DNA from: Parasegetibacter sp. NRK P23
GTDB lineage: Bacteria; Bacteroidota; Bacteroidia; Chitinophagales; Chitinophagaceae
Assembly (NCBI RefSeq): GCF_023721715.1
Contig: NZ_JAMDLG010000001.1
Coordinates: 3,759,784 to 3,823,783, forward strand
Length of the DNA stretch: 64,000 nucleotides
Direction: 5' to 3'
Both the position numbers and the translations under genes were made by a program. The notes under the pieces are model-generated. The model did not search any database and was not told where the DNA came from. It saw nothing but the letters and a program-made list of their open reading frames with translations. Below, one piece after another: positions 27,371 through 36,659 of the stretch (position 1 is its first letter; the number at the start of each line of letters is the position of its first letter).

Positions 27371-28696
27371 ATGAAACGATTCTTCTCCCTGCTCTGCTTC
27401 ACGATTCTTTCGGTTATTACAGGCCGGGCTCAACACCTCCGGTTCGATTTCGGAAACGGTAAAACCGAAAAAGGGTATACCAGGATTACGCCAGACACAA
27501 AATTCAATACCACCACCGGCTATGGGTTCCTTGGCAATGCCGCACCCATCGTTTCCGTGGAAAGAAAAGGAAAAAAGAACCTCTTTTCCGATTACTGCAC
27601 CTCTTCGCAACCTTTCTTTTTTTCAGTAATACTTCCTGAAGGCAACTACGATGTAACCGTAATCACCGGCGATGCGGAAGGGCCCTCAACCACTACCATC
27701 AAGGCGGAATGCCGCAGGCTCATGGTGGAAAAAGCTGTTACCGCAACCGGAAATTTTTTACGGAACAAATTCACGGTGAATATCCGCGACAGTATCATCC
27801 ATGCCACCGGTGAAAAAGTACGGTTGAAACCCCGTGAAAAAACATACCTCCACTGGGACAATGCCCTGACCCTGGAGTTCAGCAACGAAGCACCAAAAAT
27901 TTGCGGGATAGAAATCAAAAGAAACACTTCGGCCACAACTGTGTTCCTCGCCGGGAACTCCACCGTGGTGGACCAGGCACAGGAACCTTTCGCGGCATGG
28001 GGACAAATGATCCCGGCTTTCTTTCAACCCGGAAAAGTAGTATTCGCGAATTATGCGGAATCGGGAGAAGCGCTGCGCAGCTTCGCCTCCGCCCGAAGAC
28101 TGGATAAAATCATCAGCCTGATGAAAAAAGGCGATTATCTTTTTATTGAATTCGCCCACAACGATCAGAAACCAGGAAGCGCACACGTAGAGCCATTCAC
28201 TACTTACAAGGAACAACTGAAAAAGTACATCACCGCGGCAAGAAGCAAAGGCGGTATCCCGGTACTGGTTACTTCCATGCACAGACGAAATTTTGATCCG
28301 AACGGAAAAATCATCAATACCCTCGGTGATTATCCCGCCGCCATGCGTGAAACCGCCCGGGAAGAAGATGTGGCGCTTATCGATCTTAATGAGATGAGCA
28401 AAACACTGTATGAAGCCCTGGGCGAAACACCGTCTTTGAAAGCGTTTGTTCACTACCCGGCCAACAGTTTTCCCAACCAGCCCGAACCCATAAAAGACAA
28501 TACGCATTTCAGCAACTATGGCGCGTATGAACTGGCAAAATGTATGGTAACCGGAATCCGGCAATCCATCCCGGCTTTGGCGCGGCAACTTAAAAAAGAC
28601 CTGCCGGTTTTTGATCCGGCTGAACCCTCTCCCGCCGAAGCATTTGTGCTGCCGCATAGTCCGTTGTCCCCGGTGGTTAAACCCGACGGCAATTAA
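27371..28696 (+). CDS. Rhamnogalacturonan acetylesterase, SGNH family
   Basis: This protein of about 441 residues has a signal peptide (to about residue 19, GRAQ), an N-terminal beta-sandwich domain starting HLRFDFGNGKTEKGY, and a C-terminal SGNH hydrolase. The SGNH blocks are VFLAGNSTVVDQ (Ser nucleophile), FAHNDQKPGS, and DNTHFSNYG with the catalytic Asp/His. Block I has GNS where many SGNH enzymes have GDS; this is usual in the Bacteroidota rhamnogalacturonan esterase branch as I remember it. It removes acetyl groups from rhamnogalacturonan. The start at 27371 (MKRFFSLL) is chosen because the ten residues before it are not signal-like. Confidence 0.87.
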   Translation: MKRFFSLLCFTILSVITGRAQHLRFDFGNGKTEKGYTRITPDTKFNTTTGYGFLGNAAPIVSVERKGKKNLFSDYCTSSQPFFFSVILPEGNYDVTVITGDAEGPSTTTIKAECRRLMVEKAVTATGNFLRNKFTVNIRDSIIHATGEKVRLKPREKTYLHWDNALTLEFSNEAPKICGIEIKRNTSATTVFLAGNSTVVDQAQEPFAAWGQMIPAFFQPGKVVFANYAESGEALRSFASARRLDKIISLMKKGDYLFIEFAHNDQKPGSAHVEPFTTYKEQLKKYITAARSKGGIPVLVTSMHRRNFDPNGKIINTLGDYPAAMRETAREEDVALIDLNEMSKTLYEALGETPSLKAFVHYPANSFPNQPEPIKDNTHFSNYGAYELAKCMVTGIRQSIPALARQLKKDLPVFDPAEPSPAEAFVLPHSPLSPVVKPDGN

Positions 28697-28726
28697 TGCC
28701 TATCTTTAGTTCAATCATTACAGTTT

Positions 28727-29389
28727 ATGAAAATAACGATCGCTCTTTTCTCCACCTTATTATTGCTTTCATTTATGCCCGTTCAGCAAAAAAAAAGAAT
28801 CGTGTTCTTCGGTGATTCCATCACACAGGCAGGTGCAAATAAGGGTGGCTATATTCAACGCATCGACAGTATGCTTAAATCTTCCGGGAAAAGCGCCGGG
28901 TATGAATTGATGGGCGCGGGCATTGGAGGAAATAAAATTTACGACCTCTATCTCCGGATGGAAGAAGATGTTCTTGCTAAAAATCCTGATATCGTGGTAA
29001 TATGGGTGGGCGTAAATGATGTATGGCACAAACGAACTTCCGGAACTGGTACGGATCCCGATAAGTTCCTCCGCTTTTACAACGCGGTTATCAAAAAACT
29101 CCGTGATAAAAACATCAAAGTAGTGTTGTGCACACCCGCGGCTATCGGTGAAAAAACGGACTTCACCAACGAACTGGACGGCGATCTCAACAAATACGCA
29201 TCCTTTATACGCGACCTCGCAAAGAAAAATGACTGTGGTCTGATCGACCTCAGGAAATCATTCCTCGATTATAACCTGAAACACAATTCAGAAAATAAAG
29301 AATCAGGTATCCTCACCACCGACCGGGTGCACCTGAATGAAAAGGGAAATCAATTCGTTGCGGAAGAAATGATGAAAGTCCTGTTCTAG
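28727..29389 (+). CDS. SGNH/GDSL-family esterase, exported
   Basis: This 220-residue protein has a short signal peptide followed by complete SGNH blocks: FFGDSITQAG (block I Ser), GIGGNKIYD, WVGVNDVW (block III), and DRVHLNEKGN (block V Asp/His). It follows the acetylesterase gene by 30 bp in the same direction and probably shares its transcript. A second carbohydrate acetyl- or acylesterase with a different preference is likely. A TATCTTTA box about 20 bp upstream of the start could also give it its own promoter. Its stop overlaps the stop of the convergent gene by 4 bp. Confidence 0.8.
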   Translation: MKITIALFSTLLLLSFMPVQQKKRIVFFGDSITQAGANKGGYIQRIDSMLKSSGKSAGYELMGAGIGGNKIYDLYLRMEEDVLAKNPDIVVIWVGVNDVWHKRTSGTGTDPDKFLRFYNAVIKKLRDKNIKVVLCTPAAIGEKTDFTNELDGDLNKYASFIRDLAKKNDCGLIDLRKSFLDYNLKHNSENKESGILTTDRVHLNEKGNQFVAEEMMKVLF

Positions 29390-29601
29390 GACTTTCTCTT
29401 TCCTCCGGCTACTAATAATACGATACCCGCCACCGCGGTGATGCCGCCTGCATAAGAGGGCCACCCGATGGTTTTGTTTTCTTTCTTATTGATTTCCACG
29501 GGCCCGAGATCGGCCACTTCTTTCTCCGTGGTAAAATTCACTTCTCTGAATACAATCATGGCAATGCCAGCGATCAATAGAATAACACCTAATATTCTCA
29601 T
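29386..29601 (-). CDS. Small membrane protein, DUF3185-like
   Basis: This 71-residue protein has two hydrophobic helices (MRILGVILLIAGIAMIVF and SYAGGITAVAGIVLLVAGG) joined by a charged linker rich in Glu and Lys. This matches the small DUF3185 inner-membrane family, which has no known function. It follows the next gene (29617) by 15 bp on the same strand, so the two are probably co-transcribed. It converges with the esterase gene, and their stop codons overlap. Confidence 0.7.
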   Translation of the reverse strand: MRILGVILLIAGIAMIVFREVNFTTEKEVADLGPVEINKKENKTIGWPSYAGGITAVAGIVLLVAGGKRKS

Positions 29602-29616
29602 GTTGGTAAATTTTAG

Positions 29617-30096
29617 TTATTGAACTGTTTCTCTGCCGCTTCCGCTTTTCTGGTTCTTTTTGATGACGCCGGAACCGAGAATAGTAGCGAAAAACCCAAG
29701 TATCGGGTTAAGTACCGCACTGTTGATGATGATGTTCAGAAACATATCATCTTTATGAATATCTCCGCCTTGTGCCGGTAAATCCTCCAGCATTTCAGCA
29801 TCAACATAATTACCTTTTTGTATGTAAAACAAGATGATCCCCAAAACAGTAGCTACAGCCACGCCGTGAATAAGGCTCCATACCCCCGTCTTAAACAAAA
29901 CCCTGGTAGAGGCGTTTCCACCGGCCATTTTGTTCAGCCAGATCAGCCCGGATAATATGGACAGGAAAAAAAGCCCGTTTCCGATGTACAACAGAACAAT
30001 ATTTTCGTAATGACTGTTAAAAGCAAATATGGCCAGGAATATGAGATAAAGTATGGCGGCTGTAAAAGCGATCTTCAGAATGTTCTTTGTAAACAT
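29617..30096 (-). CDS. Four-helix membrane protein of unknown function
   Basis: This 159-residue hydrophobic protein has about four membrane helices (around residues 7-27, 32-53, 70-91 and 118-142). A short acidic loop between the third and fourth (AEMLEDLPAQGGDIHKDD) probably faces out. The layout resembles DUF4199-type Bacteroidota proteins, but I do not recognise it with certainty. It is co-directional with the small DUF3185-like gene and divergent from 30182. Confidence 0.6.
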   Translation of the reverse strand: MFTKNILKIAFTAAILYLIFLAIFAFNSHYENIVLLYIGNGLFFLSILSGLIWLNKMAGGNASTRVLFKTGVWSLIHGVAVATVLGIILFYIQKGNYVDAEMLEDLPAQGGDIHKDDMFLNIIINSAVLNPILGFFATILGSGVIKKNQKSGSGRETVQ

Positions 30097-30181
30097 AGCT
30101 TCTGATTTCCGGTATCCTATTAAAAAATCGTTCCTGCCGGGCCAGGCACGGATTTTTTTAGTATGACCACAAACATGAACT

Positions 30182-30703
30182 ATGAATACTTTTACTCACT
30201 CCGTAAAACAGTATATCGAGGGCATTGGAGGTGCTTTACTCTTCAATACCGGTAATGATGTACTGAAAATGCCTACCCAATTGGTTCAAACTCTTGTAAC
30301 CGATGAAAAAGGGCAGGTCTGGATCCTGGTTCCAAAGCCACTCCAGCAAATCGAGCAGTTTCATCCCCACTTTCCCGCGAGACTCCATTACTACAAAAAA
30401 GGACATCCGGTGGCACTTCAGGTTTATGGAAAAGCAACCATTGTTACCGATCCGGAAACCGTGTCTGTTTTTAAACTCGAACACCATAACGCTCAATGGG
30501 ATACGAATACCATGATGCTGGTGCACGTGCAGATCCAGCATGTGGAAGTGTTTGACCTCGCGCCCAAAAAAGCATTCAGCAAATCCGGGATCATGGATTG
30601 GTTCAACAGCCTGGTACAGTGGTTGTTCGGCAGGAAAAAACCAGCTTACCGCCATGAATGGGCCATTGCGGGAGAATCTACTGAGTTGGTGTATGTTGGC
30701 TGA
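30182..30703 (+). CDS. FMN-binding split-barrel family protein, possible
   Basis: This 173-residue cytosolic protein resembles general-stress FMN-binding split-barrel proteins (pyridoxamine-phosphate-oxidase-like). A central part reads LVTDEKGQVWILVPKPLQQ, then ARLHYYKKGHPVALQVYGKATIV, which fits the barrel strands that hold flavin and describe stress proteins. No catalytic residues can be fixed. It stands alone, with 85 bp upstream shared with the divergent membrane gene. Confidence 0.5.
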   Translation: MNTFTHSVKQYIEGIGGALLFNTGNDVLKMPTQLVQTLVTDEKGQVWILVPKPLQQIEQFHPHFPARLHYYKKGHPVALQVYGKATIVTDPETVSVFKLEHHNAQWDTNTMMLVHVQIQHVEVFDLAPKKAFSKSGIMDWFNSLVQWLFGRKKPAYRHEWAIAGESTELVYVG

Positions 30704-31176
30704 TTGTTATTCAGTTTAATGTTGTGACGAAGGCGTTCATGTTTTTTATCCGTACCAATCGCTTTCGTTACAAGAACTTTCGGTTTATCAACAGCAACGT
30801 CGCTGAAGCTGTGCTATTTGTGCGCATTAATCCATTACGTAAAGAGTTTAAGTGTAATATTCTAATGGGCTAAATGATTATGTTTTTAATAAGGAAATTA
30901 TACAGCACCGGCGTGTTTTTTCACCGATAGTGCCGATAGAATTTCACCTGTACCGGTAGCGCATTTGCCCGTCGGTGGCACCGCTAATAAAGGATTTCTA
31001 AGAAACTGGTCATTCTATTAAAGCCTTTCTATCGGCTTTCAGCAGAAAATCACCGTAAGCGTAACCAGTCTTTTGGCCGAATAAGTATGTTATAAAAACG
31101 GATTTTTCATTGTAGATTTTTTTACCCGCACTGTGCGGTACAGGATTTTGATGTTTATACTTTAAATAATCCCTTT
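30704..31176. other. Intergenic region with short palindromes upstream of the amylase gene
   Basis: No gene is seen. The region contains a perfect odd-centred palindrome CCGCAC-T-GTGCGG (31126-31138) about 40 bp upstream of the amylase start, where an operator could act. Another, CGGTG-G-CACCG, lies at 30973-30983, and a weak hairpin AAAGCC/GGCTTT near 31020. A possible -7 box TACTTTAA lies close to the amylase ATG. Confidence 0.45.
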
Positions 31177-32676
31177 ATGCCTGCTAATCTGACGATTCTT
31201 CAGTTTTTCCATTGGTACACGCCTAACGATGGCAATTGGTGGAAACATGTTTCCGAAACGGCGCCTTTTATTAAAAGCGCGGGCTTTACCCATGTTTGGT
31301 TGCCGCCGGCTTATAAATCAGGATGGGGCGCTTCCGAACCAGGTTATGCGGTATACGATCTTTTTGACTTGGGAGAGTTCGATCAGAAAGGCTCCGTGCG
31401 CACCAAACACGGTACGCGGGATGAATACCTAAAAGCAATCAGGGACCTGCAGGAACAGGAGATTGATGTACTGGCCGATATTGTGCTGAACCACAAACAC
31501 GGCGCGGACGAACAGGAACGCATCACCGCAAGGGAAGTAAACCCCGACAACAGGAGCGAACACGCTGACCATACCATTGAAATAGATGCTTATACCAAAT
31601 TCAATTTCCCCGGAAGAAAGGGCCAGTATTCAGATTTTATCTGGGACCAGCATTGTTTCACAGGCGTGAGCGACAGGTTTGAAGACCGGGAACGCATCTT
31701 CCTCATCGAACACGGCCACCAGGAAGGTTGGGATGTGATGATGGACGATGAAATGGGCAATTTCGACTACCTGATGGGCGCGGATATCGATTACCGGAAC
31801 CCGCATGTGCGCGAAGAGTTGAAAAGATGGGGGAAATGGTATGTGGAAACCACCGGTATCAACGGGTTCAGGCTCGATGCCGTGAAACACATCAATTACC
31901 GTTTCTTCCTCGAATGGCTCCCCTACCTCAAACACGAGTTCCAGCGCGATTTCTTCTGCATCGCCGAATACTGGAGCGCGAATACAGAAAGCTTGTTGAA
32001 CTGGATCGATGCCATGGAAGGCCATGCACACCTTTTTGATGTGCCGTTACATTTTAATTTTTACGAGGCTTCCATTGCCGGAGAAGATTTCGATATGCGT
32101 ACCATCTTCGACAATACGCTGCTGCAAAGGAATCCCCAGCGCGCCATCACCTTCGTGGACAACCACGACAGCCAACCCTTCCAGTCGCTGGAATCCTTTG
32201 TTGAATACTGGTTCAAGCCCCTGGCCAATGCGCTTATACTGCTCCGTGAGCAAGGTATCCCCTGTGTTTTTTACCCCAGCATGTTCGGTGCTGCTTACAC
32301 GGAAAAAAACGGTGAGGAAGAGGTGCAGGTTGAACTGAACGAAGTGCCCTGGATAAGGGTGATGATCAAAGTGAGGGCCCAACTCGCCTACGGTATACAA
32401 CACGATTATTTCGACCACGGTAGCACCATCGGATGGGTGCGCTGGGGTGTGGATGAAATCACGCATTCAGGTTGCGCGGTGGTATTGACCAACGGTGGCG
32501 AAGGTTTCAAAAGTATGCACATGGGCGACCACCATGCGAATGCGGTTTTTGTAGATGTTACCGGTAATATCCCGGAGGAAATTACTACCAATGATGAGGG
32601 CTGGGCCGATTTCAGGGTGAATGAAAGATCGGTTTCCGTATGGGTCAGAAAAGAGGCGGCGGAACAGCTGAACTGA
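31177..32676 (+). CDS. Cytosolic alpha-amylase, GH13
   Basis: This 499-residue protein has no signal peptide, as expected for the intracellular GH13_5-type alpha-amylases (E. coli AmyA-like). The catalytic triad is visible: nucleophile Asp234 (GFRLDAVKH), acid/base Glu264 (CIAEYW) and Asp331 (FVDNHDSQ). Its N-terminus LQFFHWYTPNDGNWW and the ADIVLNHKHGAD segment at 100-111 fit. It would hydrolyse alpha-1,4-glucans such as glycogen or imported maltodextrins. It stands alone, with its own upstream region, and its last 32 bp overlap the end of the opposite-strand helicase gene. Confidence 0.93.
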   Translation: MPANLTILQFFHWYTPNDGNWWKHVSETAPFIKSAGFTHVWLPPAYKSGWGASEPGYAVYDLFDLGEFDQKGSVRTKHGTRDEYLKAIRDLQEQEIDVLADIVLNHKHGADEQERITAREVNPDNRSEHADHTIEIDAYTKFNFPGRKGQYSDFIWDQHCFTGVSDRFEDRERIFLIEHGHQEGWDVMMDDEMGNFDYLMGADIDYRNPHVREELKRWGKWYVETTGINGFRLDAVKHINYRFFLEWLPYLKHEFQRDFFCIAEYWSANTESLLNWIDAMEGHAHLFDVPLHFNFYEASIAGEDFDMRTIFDNTLLQRNPQRAITFVDNHDSQPFQSLESFVEYWFKPLANALILLREQGIPCVFYPSMFGAAYTEKNGEEEVQVELNEVPWIRVMIKVRAQLAYGIQHDYFDHGSTIGWVRWGVDEITHSGCAVVLTNGGEGFKSMHMGDHHANAVFVDVTGNIPEEITTNDEGWADFRVNERSVSVWVRKEAAEQLN

Positions 32677-35600
32677 GTTCCACTCTTTTCATTTTTGACA
32701 GCACAGCCGCGTAATGCGGGCTGGCGGAAAGTACATTTTCATCGCCAAGCAGTATTACCTGTTGCCTTGCGCGGCTCAGGGTCACCAATAATTTCCTGTC
32801 AACTTCTATTTTCGTCTGTTCTTCTCCGTTCATTCCTTCAAAAGTACCGGGGCTGTGGAGAATCTGAAGTTGCGCCTTATGATAGAGTGCCATGGAAACG
32901 ATGATAATATCGTTCTCTCCGCCCTGGAAGCGCTCTACGGTATCAATGGTGATGTTCCGCAGGGGACCGGATACCGGTAGTTTGGACTGAATAAGTCCGA
33001 TCTGTGTGCGCCACGGTGTTACCACGCCAACTTTTTCGGGGGAAAAAGCAGCTCCATACCGTCCTTCAAGCGCGTTCAAAAGTGAGACGACCCGCTCCGC
33101 CTCCGTCACATGGTAGCGTGATGTCGGCTCCGTTGGACTGGGGATAAACACGGCCCGACCAGCGGATAAAATACGGGACCACGGGCTTTCATCCGAATGA
33201 AAAGCGGCTCCGTTTTTTAACTGATCTTCATGCCCGCATTGCAGTTGGTGCGCATAATAATGATTGATAAGCTCCGCTATTTCCTCGTGCATTCTGAAGT
33301 GCGTGGTAAGCATGCCGTAAGCGTGCCGCCAGCCGTTTCGCCGTGCGGTGCTCATGAGCCGTTCAAACAAAGAGCCGCGCAGATAATGAATACCCGCATC
33401 CAGTAAGGACTGGTTTTTCGCGGAAGAAAAAACCGGATCCTGCGCCACCACCGGCGGCAACTGGTTCTGGTCACCAATCAGGATAAACCGGGGGAACGCC
33501 ATCAATAAGGGCAGGAGTTGCGGCTCCGTTAACTGGGAGGCCTCGTCTACGATCAAGGTGTCGGCCGCATTACCGAAAGCCTTCCATTGATCAACACGGG
33601 CCGACATGGTGGCCACGGTAGCGAGAAACACCTTGTGCGATCGGATGAGCGCTACGGCATCATCGATCTTCCCGTTCCGGCAAAGGTCCCGCAACTGTTG
33701 TTCAGAGGAAGAACGCCGGTTGCCCATCCGCAGAAAAGGAATGTTGTTCTTTTCCAGTTTTTCCGCGATCTCCTCCACGGCACGGTTGGTAAAGGCCACG
33801 ATCACCGTGGTTTTCTGCTCCAGGAACAGGTGTTTTACCATGCGTGTGAGCATGTTGGATGTTTTACCTGTTCCTGGTGGACCCTGCAGCAGGTAATAAT
33901 CTTTGGCGGAAAGTGCGTCTTTTAACAGTAGCTGCTGGTTCGCGTTGAGCGAATCATCCACAGCGAGGACCGCCTGTGTGGCGGTACGGGGCGCTGTTTC
34001 ACCGGTCAGCAACCTGAACCTGTGGTCGTTCTCCTTCCGCAGCACCTGGAAGAGCGCCCGGGTACAAAGCCAGTAACTTGATTCATATACATCGTGTTCC
34101 AGTATCCATTCGGGCTGCCTGCTGAAATAAGAGGCATCCAACTGGTGGTTGTTGAGAGAAAGTACGAGTTCCTCCGCGGAAATCGCATCCAGTCTGCCTT
34201 TCACCACCTGTTGCTGCTGGGGTTCCAGTTTGCCGTTGCGGCGCGGGTAAAGCAATACGGTATCGCCCACACGGAAATTGTGGTGCTGGGGCTCGCTGAT
34301 CCTGAAACGCGCGTAGTAAGAAGTATCCAGCAATTCCACAAACTGCAGGCTGCGTATAATCGAAAAGTTCTTTACTTTATCTTCTTCGGGCGTGAGCCAC
34401 AATGCGGCGAAGCCATCCGCCTCTTCCTCCCGTTCAGGCGCGCTGAACATCCCACATTTCGACTGTAGGTATTCCCGGATGGTAAAGGCCAGAAAAGCCT
34501 GGTAATAGGCGCGCTGTATTTCATTCGCGCCGGAATAGGTCTCGTGAAAAAACGCATAGTCGTTCCGTGAAAAACCTGGTAGTCCTGCGGTATTTTCCGG
34601 GGTGATGGCATCCAGGCAGGAGAAATTGTCCTGGGCCAGTTCCATCAGCCAGGCCACCACCTGGTTGCGCACGCGCAATAACCTGTTTTCCATATACAGG
34701 TTACTGGTAACATTGCGCAATGGCGCCTGCGGCGCCGCGGAATAAAGAATCGCCGAAGCGCCTTTCCGTTCCTCCCCGAAAGCGGATTTCAGCAACATGT
34801 TGTAACCAATCACCTGCATACCATGGTTCACCCAGGTATCCTTTTCGGGCGGACGACCACTTTTGAGCTCTATGATTTCTTTCCTGTATTCGTCTTCGCT
34901 GTCTTCCAGCAGCACATCCAGCCTTCCCTGCAAACCATATTTAGCCGAAAAGAAAGAGGGCTCTATCCGGACAGGCTTCTTTTTAATGTCTCCGGCAACT
35001 GCAATCAGGTTGCGCCAGTGGTGTTCCGAAATGTCGCGGTACATCCTGTTCAACGCTTCCTTCCCGAAAGAGGCGGCCTGGAAAACCTGTTCCGCCACGG
35101 CCTCTTTGAATACATCACGGATATGATCGTGTTCCCCGCGGATCGCCGCGTCGAAAATAGCGTTCACCATATTCCCTTTCAGGGCCGCTTCACTGAAGGT
35201 GGGGGGCACCAGTTTTTTCACCAGGAAATTCAGGGGAAAAAGACCAGCCGCGGCGAAGCATTCAGCCAGCTCGCTGATGTCCATCAGCAGATCGGGTTCC
35301 AGGATGATCTGGGTTTCCGGCAAGGCCTTGTAATACTCGCCGCTATCGTCGGTCCTCCCGGCATTTTCAATGCGAAGGGTGTTGTAGGGCTTCACGACCT
35401 GGATCAGGTAGCTGAGGTCATTTCTTTCCAGCAGTGGCAGTTCAATAAAAAAGATACCGGCATTTTCATCCCTGCACAAGAGGCCATTCTCCTTTACTTC
35501 ATGCACGATCGCTTTGATGGGAAGCACTTTTTCGGAAACATCTTTTTCACTGATGGCGGGCCAGTTTTTTTCCGTACTGCCGGCGAAGGTTTCCGCCAGT

Positions 35601-35953
35601 TCCGGCGGAATTGCTGCTCCGCAAAAGAACGAGATCGTCTCTGAAATTGTCTGTTTTGCCAGCAACAGGAAGGGTTCAGGCGATACGGTTCCGTTGTTTA
35701 CCTGGTTGGTAAAGATGCGCAAACCATTCACGCCGGCCTGCACCGTTTCCGGAACGGCGTACTGGTCAAAAACAAACTGCGTGCGCGCATATAAGTTGCT
35801 GAAGGTTCTTTGGTCGTCTTTGGTAAGCAAACGGAAAAGCAGGTCCAATACCAGCCGGTATTCACGCGCTTCCTGCAGGGCAATACCGGGAATGGACGCG
35901 TTCATCACGCGCTGAAAAAGGAAAACGGACTGGCTTTGTTCTATTTGCTTCAT
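32645..35953 (-). CDS. Dna2-like nuclease-helicase (superfamily 1)
   Basis: This 1,102-residue protein joins a PD-(D/E)XK nuclease to an SF1 helicase. Nuclease motifs are Asp346 (GRLDVLL), Glu362-x-Lys364 (IIELKSG) and Gln380-x3-Tyr384 (QVIGYN), the RecB/Cas4/Dna2 pattern. The helicase has Walker A GPPGTGKT at 691-698, Walker B DEAS at 803-806, GDQNQLPP, and near the C-terminus VERFQGGENDIIIVSM and VTLSRARQQV. I see no Cys cluster for an iron-sulphur centre, unlike eukaryotic Dna2. A DNA end-processing role in repair is likely. It is divergent from the DinB gene and stands as a single gene. Confidence 0.88.
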   Translation of the reverse strand: MKQIEQSQSVFLFQRVMNASIPGIALQEAREYRLVLDLLFRLLTKDDQRTFSNLYARTQFVFDQYAVPETVQAGVNGLRIFTNQVNNGTVSPEPFLLLAKQTISETISFFCGAAIPPELAETFAGSTEKNWPAISEKDVSEKVLPIKAIVHEVKENGLLCRDENAGIFFIELPLLERNDLSYLIQVVKPYNTLRIENAGRTDDSGEYYKALPETQIILEPDLLMDISELAECFAAAGLFPLNFLVKKLVPPTFSEAALKGNMVNAIFDAAIRGEHDHIRDVFKEAVAEQVFQAASFGKEALNRMYRDISEHHWRNLIAVAGDIKKKPVRIEPSFFSAKYGLQGRLDVLLEDSEDEYRKEIIELKSGRPPEKDTWVNHGMQVIGYNMLLKSAFGEERKGASAILYSAAPQAPLRNVTSNLYMENRLLRVRNQVVAWLMELAQDNFSCLDAITPENTAGLPGFSRNDYAFFHETYSGANEIQRAYYQAFLAFTIREYLQSKCGMFSAPEREEEADGFAALWLTPEEDKVKNFSIIRSLQFVELLDTSYYARFRISEPQHHNFRVGDTVLLYPRRNGKLEPQQQQVVKGRLDAISAEELVLSLNNHQLDASYFSRQPEWILEHDVYESSYWLCTRALFQVLRKENDHRFRLLTGETAPRTATQAVLAVDDSLNANQQLLLKDALSAKDYYLLQGPPGTGKTSNMLTRMVKHLFLEQKTTVIVAFTNRAVEEIAEKLEKNNIPFLRMGNRRSSSEQQLRDLCRNGKIDDAVALIRSHKVFLATVATMSARVDQWKAFGNAADTLIVDEASQLTEPQLLPLLMAFPRFILIGDQNQLPPVVAQDPVFSSAKNQSLLDAGIHYLRGSLFERLMSTARRNGWRHAYGMLTTHFRMHEEIAELINHYYAHQLQCGHEDQLKNGAAFHSDESPWSRILSAGRAVFIPSPTEPTSRYHVTEAERVVSLLNALEGRYGAAFSPEKVGVVTPWRTQIGLIQSKLPVSGPLRNITIDTVERFQGGENDIIIVSMALYHKAQLQILHSPGTFEGMNGEEQTKIEVDRKLLVTLSRARQQVILLGDENVLSASPHYAAVLSKMKRVELSSAVPPPLF

Positions 35954-36055
35954 ACCTGGCGGACGAAGGTAAGCAATGCGGCTGTTTCCTAAATTTTCTT
36001 ATCTTAATCGAAGTTTTATGGCAGCATAAATCATCAAACCACAACCCGATCCATT

Positions 36056-36553
36056 ATGTCGTTGAAAAGCAGCCTTATCGCCGAACTCAAATACGAATCG
36101 GCCAATACCACCAAAGCGCTGGAACGTTTGCCCGAAGAACATTTCAACTGGCGGCCGCACGAAAAATCTTATACGTTGGGCGAACTGGCCGAGCACATTA
36201 CCAAAATGTACTCCTGGCTTCCGCTCACGCTTTCGACGCCGGAAATGGACCTTTCCCGTACAGACATGCAGGCCAAGCAGTCCTTCCACAGCAAGGCTGA
36301 ACTGCTCTCTGAATTGGAGAACAACCTCGACTGGGGGTTTTCTGAACTGGATAAAACCGATGAAGAAAAACTGAACGAACCCTGGACGCTTCGCACAGGG
36401 GAGCATGTTATTTTCACGATGCCGCGCAAGGCTTCCATACGGATGTTTGTGTACAATCACATCATTCACCACCGGGGGCAACTGATGGTGTATTACCGGA
36501 TGCTGGGCGTTCCGGTGCCGGGGATGTACGGGCCGTCGGGGGATGAGAAGTAA
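36056..36553 (+). CDS. DinB/DfsB-family protein
   Basis: This 165-residue four-helix-bundle protein of the DinB family has three candidate metal histidines: EHITKMY near residue 42 and HIIHHRGQL near residue 140. The HxxxH-type final motif with RGQ is typical. Members are metal-dependent thiol transferases or damage-inducible proteins; this one's substrate is unknown. It is divergent from the nuclease-helicase gene by 102 bp. A dispersed repeat starts 2 bp after its stop codon. Confidence 0.82.
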   Translation: MSLKSSLIAELKYESANTTKALERLPEEHFNWRPHEKSYTLGELAEHITKMYSWLPLTLSTPEMDLSRTDMQAKQSFHSKAELLSELENNLDWGFSELDKTDEEKLNEPWTLRTGEHVIFTMPRKASIRMFVYNHIIHHRGQLMVYYRMLGVPVPGMYGPSGDEK

Positions 36554-36554
36554 A

Positions 36555-36594
36555 TTTCACGCAAAGACGCAAGGGAGCAGGGACGCAAGGCCTT
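36555..36594 (+). repeat. Dispersed repeat, 8-bp periodic copy after the DinB gene
   Basis: After TTTCA the units CGCAAAGA, CGCAAGGG, AGCAGGGA and CGCAAGGC follow one another on an exact 8-bp period. It begins 2 bp after the DinB stop codon. It is the same class as 3713-3746 in reverse. Confidence 0.85.
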
Positions 36595-36630
36595 GTATGT
36601 TGGAGAAAGACTGGTTTTACAGAAAGCTGT

Positions 36631-36659
36631 GTTTCTCGCAACGGCACTACGACGCAACG
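36631..36659 (+). repeat. Left arm of a perfect 29-bp inverted repeat
   Basis: The arm starts GTTTCTCGCAACGGCACTAC and is the exact reverse complement of 36751-36779. With a 91-bp AT-rich centre, it makes a 149-bp miniature-element-like block between two convergent genes. Confidence 0.92.
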
